Positions 59,719 through 64,000 of a DNA stretch of 64,000 bases are shown piece by piece. How positions within the stretch are numbered: position 1 is the stretch's first letter; each line of letters begins with the position of its first letter. The notes under the pieces are model-generated. The model saw only the letters and a program-made list of their open reading frames with translations. It ran no database searches and was not told where the DNA came from. Source of the DNA: DATFVA01 sp963811905 (GTDB lineage Bacteria > Bacteroidota > Ignavibacteria > Ignavibacteriales > Ignavibacteriaceae). The DNA is taken from contig CAWETK010000014.1 of the NCBI GenBank assembly GCA_963811905.1, forward strand, positions 62,001 through 126,000. Reading direction: 5' to 3'. The position numbers were made by a program, and so were the translations under genes.

Positions 59719-60421
59719 TTTTGCTCACCTTTATTGTAAAATTTTTTAAATAATTGGGTTCTAAATAATCAATATTGTTTTGTGTTTGTTCCTGTCCATG
59801 TTCAAAAGCCCACTCAGCAATATAGGCCGGAAGTGGTGCAAAAATATCTGTTCTGTAAAATATACTGCTATTTTTTGACTTAATCGCGTTGCCGAAAGTT
59901 ATAATATCCTTCGAATTAGCTGCGAATTCGTCAAATTTTAATATCTTCAGGTTTTCTACAAATATATAATTATTACGTTTAATTTGAAACTTAGCAAAGT
60001 ATACCTCGTCAAGGTTAACTTTATTAGCGATTATAAAGAATGAATCTTCAGGAAGGTACCTGGAAACCTGCAGCGCCAGGGCTTCAAATGTGGGCACCTG
60101 GATGAGAGGGATTGAGGCCCCGAACGCCAGCCCTTTTGCAGCCGACATACCAATCCTTAAACCTGTAAATGAACCAGGACCGTTGGAAATAGCTATAGAT
60201 TTTAAGTCCCCGGTTTTAAGCTCTGCAGCCTTTAATACGGAATCAATCGTATCCATTAATTTTTCAGCATGGATGTTTTTATAGTTAACAATCGTCTCAA
60301 AGTATTTCTCCCTGCTGAAATAAACGCATGCCCCGCATAATGCGGAGGAAGTCTCAATAGCAAGTACAGGAGACCCGTTATTTATAATCTCTGAATTCAA
60401 ATATCCTCTCTTGTGCTTCAC
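59711..60421 (-). CDS. tsaB: tRNA threonylcarbamoyladenosine synthesis protein TsaB
   Basis: A 236-aa protein of the ASKHA fold: 'VLAIETSSALCGACVYF', 'HAEKLMDTIDSVLKAAELKTGDLKSIAISNGPGSFTGLRIGMSAAKGLAF', as in YeaZ/TsaB. It forms the t6A37 complex with TsaD and TsaE. The ATG lies 44 bases inside tsaE; the 18-residue extension before VLAIETSS has no other start codon, so this long overlap seems real. Confidence 0.93.
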   Translation of the reverse strand: MKHKRGYLNSEIINNGSPVLAIETSSALCGACVYFSREKYFETIVNYKNIHAEKLMDTIDSVLKAAELKTGDLKSIAISNGPGSFTGLRIGMSAAKGLAFGASIPLIQVPTFEALALQVSRYLPEDSFFIIANKVNLDEVYFAKFQIKRNNYIFVENLKILKFDEFAANSKDIITFGNAIKSKNSSIFYRTDIFAPLPAYIAEWAFEHGQEQTQNNIDYLEPNYLKNFTIKVSKND

Positions 60422-60806
60422 CGGTCCTTATATTTATTTCCTTTCTTACCCGCGGAAGTATTTCCGGAAACAGGTTTCCCCATTCTATAAAAATCAAAGC
60501 TTCTACATCGTTAAGATAATCTTCAAATCCTAAATCATATAGTTCTTCAACTTTTACTATCCTGTAAAAATCAAAGTGATATATCTTAATTCTCGCCTCA
60601 TATTCATTTACAAGAGCGAAAGTAGGACTGCTCACCGAAGCAGCATTTAAATAGCCGGCGGCTTCGCGTATAAAAAATGTTTTCCCGGCGCCCAGACTGC
60701 CGATTAATACCACCACATCGCCAGCGCATAATCCCGATGCATACTGACGTGCGAGCTTCTTTGTTTCTTCTTCCGATTTAACAATAACTTTATTTTCCGC
60801 CGCCAA
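60378..60806 (-). CDS. tsaE: tRNA threonylcarbamoyladenosine synthesis ATPase TsaE
   Basis: A 142-aa P-loop protein: 'ETKKLARQYASGLCAGDVVVLIGSLGAGKTFFIREAAGYL' with Walker A GSLGAGKT, 'VSSPTFALVNEY', 'IYHFDFYRI...YDLGFEDYL' and 'ALIFIEWGNLFPEILP'. It supplies ATPase activity in t6A synthesis. Its start is adjacent to the porX stop, with no gap, so the two are translated from one message. Confidence 0.95.
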   Translation of the reverse strand: MAAENKVIVKSEEETKKLARQYASGLCAGDVVVLIGSLGAGKTFFIREAAGYLNAASVSSPTFALVNEYEARIKIYHFDFYRIVKVEELYDLGFEDYLNDVEALIFIEWGNLFPEILPRVRKEINIRTGEAQERIFEFRDYK

Positions 60807-62375
60807 TTATTTAGGTTCCATTGTTATTACAGGCAGGATCATCTCTTCCATCGAAATACCTCCGTGCTGAAAAGTATCTTTATAGTACGTAAGATATTTA
60901 TGGTAATCGGTCGGGTAGACAAAATAATAATCTTCCTTGGCAATAATGTAATTTATCGTAACGCCGCGTTTCGGCAGTTTGTAATCCTGCGGGTTTTTAA
61001 TAAATATAGCATTCTTATCATCAACCTTCAGGTTTCTGCCGTATTTAAAACGAAGGTTTGTTGAAGCTTCACGGTCTCCAAGCACCTTGGCACCCCTTAG
61101 TGATCGAATGCTGCCATGATCGGTAGTTACAATAATTTTCACATTTTTCATGGTTGCCAGAGTTTGGAAAGTCGATAGCAGAGATGAGTGGGTAAACCAT
61201 GTATTTGTAAGCGACCTGTAAGCAGGTTCGTCAGGGGCAATCTCTTTTAATATATCGGAGTCGGATCTGCCATGGGCAATCATATCGAGGAAATTGACCA
61301 CGACTGCAGTAAGATGACTGTTCTGATATGAATGTATATTCTGTTCAAAGTTCCTTCCCACTTCAGGATCAATTATTTTAATATACTTCAGATCATTACG
61401 GAGTTTAATTTTCTTCCTGTCAAGAAGAAGCTGGAGAAGTTCCTTCTCATATTTGTTCATACTCCTTTCATCATCGTCGCTTCCCTGCCACAGCTGAGGA
61501 TAATACTTCTCTATCTCTGAGGGAAAGAGTCCGGCGAACAAAGCATTCCTTGCATAGGGAGTAGCAGTAGGTAAAATTGCGTAATAATATTCCTTTTCGA
61601 TTTTAAAAAGATCGATAAGATGTTTTTCCATAACAAGCCACTGATCAAGCCTCAAGCAGTCGAGCACAAAAAAGAATACAGAAGTCTTACCGTCTTTCAG
61701 GTCATCAAATAGATATTTCTCCACTATTTCGGTTGTCAGCGGAGGTGTATAATTATCACCAATACTATTGACCCAGCCTGAATAATTTTTTTCTACAAAG
61801 CGTGAGAACTCTTTATTGGCTTCTTTTTTCTGATCGTTTAACGATTGACGAAGGCCCATTCCGGCATGAGTATCCAGTTCAACATCCCAGTTCACAATTT
61901 TAGTATAAACATCAATCCATTCCCCGAAATCCAGGTTGTTCAGCAGTGCCCGCGAGATCTCGTTAAAATCCTGAAGATAATCCTTTGCGGCAGCCTGTCC
62001 GGTTATCCGCTTACCTTCAAGGATCTTTTTACACACCAGGAACATCTGGCTGGGATTCACAGGTTTGGTGAGATAATCGGTTATTTTGCCTCCGATTGCC
62101 TCATCCATCAGAGTTTCTTCCTCGCTTTTGGTAACCATCACCACAGGTATAGAAGGGTTGATTTCCTTAATTTGAGCAAGCACCTCAAGTCCTCCCATTC
62201 CCGGCATCATTTCGTCAAGAAAGATCAGATCATAGACGTTCTGTTTTACATGCGAAACAGCATCTTCCCCGTTTGTAACAGTATCGATTTCATACCCTTT
62301 TTCGGACAAGAAAATGATGTGAGATCTCAGGAGTTCAATTTCATCGTCAACCCATAATATCTTATTATTTGCCAT
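60807..62375 (-). CDS. porX: T9SS regulator PorX (receiver-PglZ)
   Basis: A 522-aa protein: receiver domain (1-120; Asp10-Asp11, phospho-acceptor Asp54 in FLDEMMPGMGG, Lys104 in TKPVN), a helical linker (about 130-215) and a PglZ/alkaline-phosphatase-type domain ('VFFFVLDCLRLDQWLVME', 'LPTATPYARNALFAGLFPSEIEKYYP', 'VVVNFLDMIAHGRSD', 'VTTDHGSIR'). This domain order is that of PorX, which in Bacteroidota works with PorY and a sigma factor to control type IX secretion and is reported to cleave nucleotide-type phosphodiesters. SprA is encoded just upstream. Confidence 0.94.
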   Translation of the reverse strand: MANNKILWVDDEIELLRSHIIFLSEKGYEIDTVTNGEDAVSHVKQNVYDLIFLDEMMPGMGGLEVLAQIKEINPSIPVVMVTKSEEETLMDEAIGGKITDYLTKPVNPSQMFLVCKKILEGKRITGQAAAKDYLQDFNEISRALLNNLDFGEWIDVYTKIVNWDVELDTHAGMGLRQSLNDQKKEANKEFSRFVEKNYSGWVNSIGDNYTPPLTTEIVEKYLFDDLKDGKTSVFFFVLDCLRLDQWLVMEKHLIDLFKIEKEYYYAILPTATPYARNALFAGLFPSEIEKYYPQLWQGSDDDERSMNKYEKELLQLLLDRKKIKLRNDLKYIKIIDPEVGRNFEQNIHSYQNSHLTAVVVNFLDMIAHGRSDSDILKEIAPDEPAYRSLTNTWFTHSSLLSTFQTLATMKNVKIIVTTDHGSIRSLRGAKVLGDREASTNLRFKYGRNLKVDDKNAIFIKNPQDYKLPKRGVTINYIIAKEDYYFVYPTDYHKYLTYYKDTFQHGGISMEEMILPVITMEPK

Positions 62376-62477
62376 TATCAGCCTTCATTTACTTTTTCAA
62401 AAATTGATAATTAATAATTTAATAAAGATTCCTGTCAGAAATTGTAACAGAGAGATCAAATAATATCACAGATCTTA

Positions 62478-64000
62478 TTACTGGATCGAAATGTGTACAT
62501 CAAGACCGGCTTCATTTGTGGTTGTAGGAGGAATCCTTGCAGCTCCTTCCGGTTCAACAGAGGTTCTTCTGTAGAAGATTGAAAGTGTCACCTTAGAACT
62601 TATGGTGTATTTGATCCTCGGTTCCATCGTTGTGCGCAGTGTACCATCCTGCGGGGTACCCTCTTCCGTAAAGTTCAGCATATCATATCTTACAACAGAG
62701 TTCTTTGAACTGGTGTACGAAAGACTAAACTCGATATCATTTTTAAGGGAAATACCAAATAATGGCAATTCAAATCCCGATTTGGAAAATCCTGCAGTTA
62801 TACCAATATCCTTGGAAAATGTTTCGGAAATGTTTTTTGTGGTTAATCCAAGGTCGTAGATTGTCCTTGTGCCGTATTTTATACTACCGATCAGGTTCCC
62901 TCCCCACATATCATTGAAAGTCATATTAAGTCCCGCAATAGGTGAAAAACCATACTCAATTCTCTGGGTAAGGATTTCCTGAATCCCGTCAGGATTTAAT
63001 TTTGTTCCCTCAGTATAGGTAGCGCTGTACTCATGTTCCAATGAAACTCTTTTTGCAAAGGACTTGAAGAAAAGGAAGTTCTCAAGACCATCCCACGTAA
63101 GATGCCAGTTAGGGCGTGGGATATATTTTGCATAATCTTTAAGGAAACTCAGCTTTGACAAAATCGGGAAAGTTTCAAATCCCTTAAGGAAAGCATCCGA
63201 TAAATTCTGTGCCGGATTGGGATCGTTAGGATCAAACAGTTCATTAACCTTTTTAATTCCGTTGCCGAAAACACTCAGGAAAAGTGAGGGCGGAAGTGAA
63301 AGAAATGATCTCTGGATAGACCCTGTTTCCGTTATATTCTGAATCGTAGGATTTCCGTCAGGATCTGTAGAGATTGTTGTGTTTTTATTTATAGACCATC
63401 CGACTTTCCAGTTAATATCTATTTTTGCTCCCTCCCACAAAGGCCGGGAGGTTCTGAAATCAAGGTTGTTTTTCTGTGAAAATACATCCTGAAGGTTCGC
63501 ATTGGGCGCACGTTTCCCTATATCACTGCTGATACCGAGCATAAATGCTCTGGACGGGCCCCGCTGGTAGGTGTAGTTTATACCCCAGAAATTATTAAAG
63601 CCTGTGCCTTCACCTAAAATACCCGATTTAGAAACAGTGTTATCAAGTGTATAGTTGAATGCTATAGTTTCATAATCGAAGAAAATACTCTTAGCCACCG
63701 CTTTCAGAAATCCAAGCGCCCGTGTCAGAGCAGCTTTTTTTGGTTTCTGCGGTGTAGTAGTTGTCGTATCCGACTCGGGAGCTTTCACAATTTCATTATC
63801 CTGCCTGGTGGTATCAGGAGGCTGATTCTCTCCCCCTTCAAGATTCCTTCTTCTGTTTTCCAGATTCCTTCCGCGATTTCCACCCTGGTTACCTCTTTGG
63901 TTTTGATTCTCTTTCTCGGGCGTTTCCGTTTTCTCAGCAAAAAGCGGATCAGTCAAAGCTTTCAGTCTGAGAGTAAGGCCTGCCTGCAGACGGCTTGCAA
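62478..64000 (-). CDS. sprA: T9SS outer membrane translocon SprA, C-terminal part (cut by window)
   Basis: The frame is open to the right edge (reading ASRLQAGLTLRLKALTDPLFAEKT before the first TTG), so only the C-terminal 507 or so residues are seen. The reading matches the end of the giant SprA/Sov barrel: a Pro/Arg/Asn-rich stretch, 'FFDYETIAFNYTLDNTVSKSGILGEGTGFNNFWG', 'NLDFRTSRPLWEGAKIDINWKVGW', and strand pairs 'RIEYGFSPIAGLNMTFNDMWGGNLIGSIKYG' and 'DIEFSLSYTSSKNSVVRYD'. SprA is the 36-strand T9SS channel. It is upstream of porX on the same strand, 102 bases apart. The identification rests on recall of these segments. Confidence 0.82.
   Translation of the reverse strand, partial: ASRLQAGLTLRLKALTDPLFAEKTETPEKENQNQRGNQGGNRGRNLENRRRNLEGGENQPPDTTRQDNEIVKAPESDTTTTTPQKPKKAALTRALGFLKAVAKSIFFDYETIAFNYTLDNTVSKSGILGEGTGFNNFWGINYTYQRGPSRAFMLGISSDIGKRAPNANLQDVFSQKNNLDFRTSRPLWEGAKIDINWKVGWSINKNTTISTDPDGNPTIQNITETGSIQRSFLSLPPSLFLSVFGNGIKKVNELFDPNDPNPAQNLSDAFLKGFETFPILSKLSFLKDYAKYIPRPNWHLTWDGLENFLFFKSFAKRVSLEHEYSATYTEGTKLNPDGIQEILTQRIEYGFSPIAGLNMTFNDMWGGNLIGSIKYGTRTIYDLGLTTKNISETFSKDIGITAGFSKSGFELPLFGISLKNDIEFSLSYTSSKNSVVRYDMLNFTEEGTPQDGTLRTTMEPRIKYTISSKVTLSIFYRRTSVEPEGAARIPPTTTNEAGLDVHISIQ

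Noticed and set aside
60807..62375. BREX/phage-defence PglZ protein
   Set aside because: The PglZ-type domain is fused behind a receiver domain and lies next to sprA, which is the PorX arrangement; no other defence genes are near.
1..64000. tRNA or rRNA genes, integrase attachment sites, insertion sequences
   Set aside because: None could be recognised by reading both strands; a covariance-model search would be needed to exclude a tRNA completely.

Overview
The window looks like a chromosome segment from a member of the Ignavibacteria/Bacteroidota-Chlorobiota group. The sequence grounds are: a secreted protein with a type IX secretion (T9SS) C-terminal sorting domain of the NPFNPST type (17019-18149), the T9SS genes porX and sprA at the right end, propeller-type sensor kinases, SusC/FecA-like TonB receptors, weak Shine-Dalgarno signals in front of many genes, and moderate-to-low G+C. 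No rRNA, tRNA, CRISPR array or transposase was found.

Layout. (1) 1-16.8 kb is signalling-rich. It starts with the 3' part of a hybrid two-component sensor, then small secreted proteins (YceI, SnoaL/DUF4440-like, with two SnoaL-like fragments around them). Next is a colinear block: FIST sensor, a giant seven-module sensor kinase broken by a one-base frameshift, a propeller sensor kinase with an inserted domain, a stand-alone receiver, and a receiver-PP2C phosphatase. (2) 17-25 kb holds a T9SS cargo protein, an AsmA-like membrane protein, REP-like palindromic repeats, overlapping tiny membrane proteins, and a TonB receptor with a small partner protein. (3) 25-33 kb holds a membrane protein, a secreted PIG-L deacetylase translationally coupled to a 49-aa membrane protein and a sodium:solute symporter, then YtxH, rhomboid and DUF116 genes. 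(4) 33-47 kb is phosphate: a porin and pstSCAB behind a four-repeat PHO-box-like site, and on the other strand phnD-phnC-phnE-pstB-phoU. Between them sit a frameshifted CPBP protease, a second small-protein/TonB-receptor pair and a TetR regulator. (5) 47.7-55.5 kb holds DUF7218-like and CsbD stress proteins, an M1 peptidase, ruvB, a DUF1624 membrane protein, and an hsp20-dnaK-hsp20 run. (6) 55.7-64 kb holds cofactor and housekeeping genes (birA, coaX, panC, accD), a DUF1573 protein, tsaB, tsaE, then porX and the C-terminal part of sprA.

How the genes work together. The 5.3-16.8 kb block can be read as one phosphorelay: cytoplasmic (FIST, seven-module kinase) and periplasmic (propeller kinase) inputs feeding two receivers, one ending in a PP2C phosphatase that could act on an anti-sigma system. 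The two phosphate loci together supply import and PhoU-type control, although the regulator PhoR/PhoB itself is not in the window. PorX and SprA export the sorting-domain protein. BirA, AccD, CoaX and PanC meet in CoA/biotin/fatty-acid metabolism.

The less explained items are: a family of small membrane-anchored proteins ending in a PPP motif beside TonB receptors; a palindromic repeat family with compensatory base changes at two loci; an identical-arm operator ACTGAC-N5-GTCAGT at two distant places; dispersed polypyrimidine intergenic repeats; and the seven-fold sensor array.
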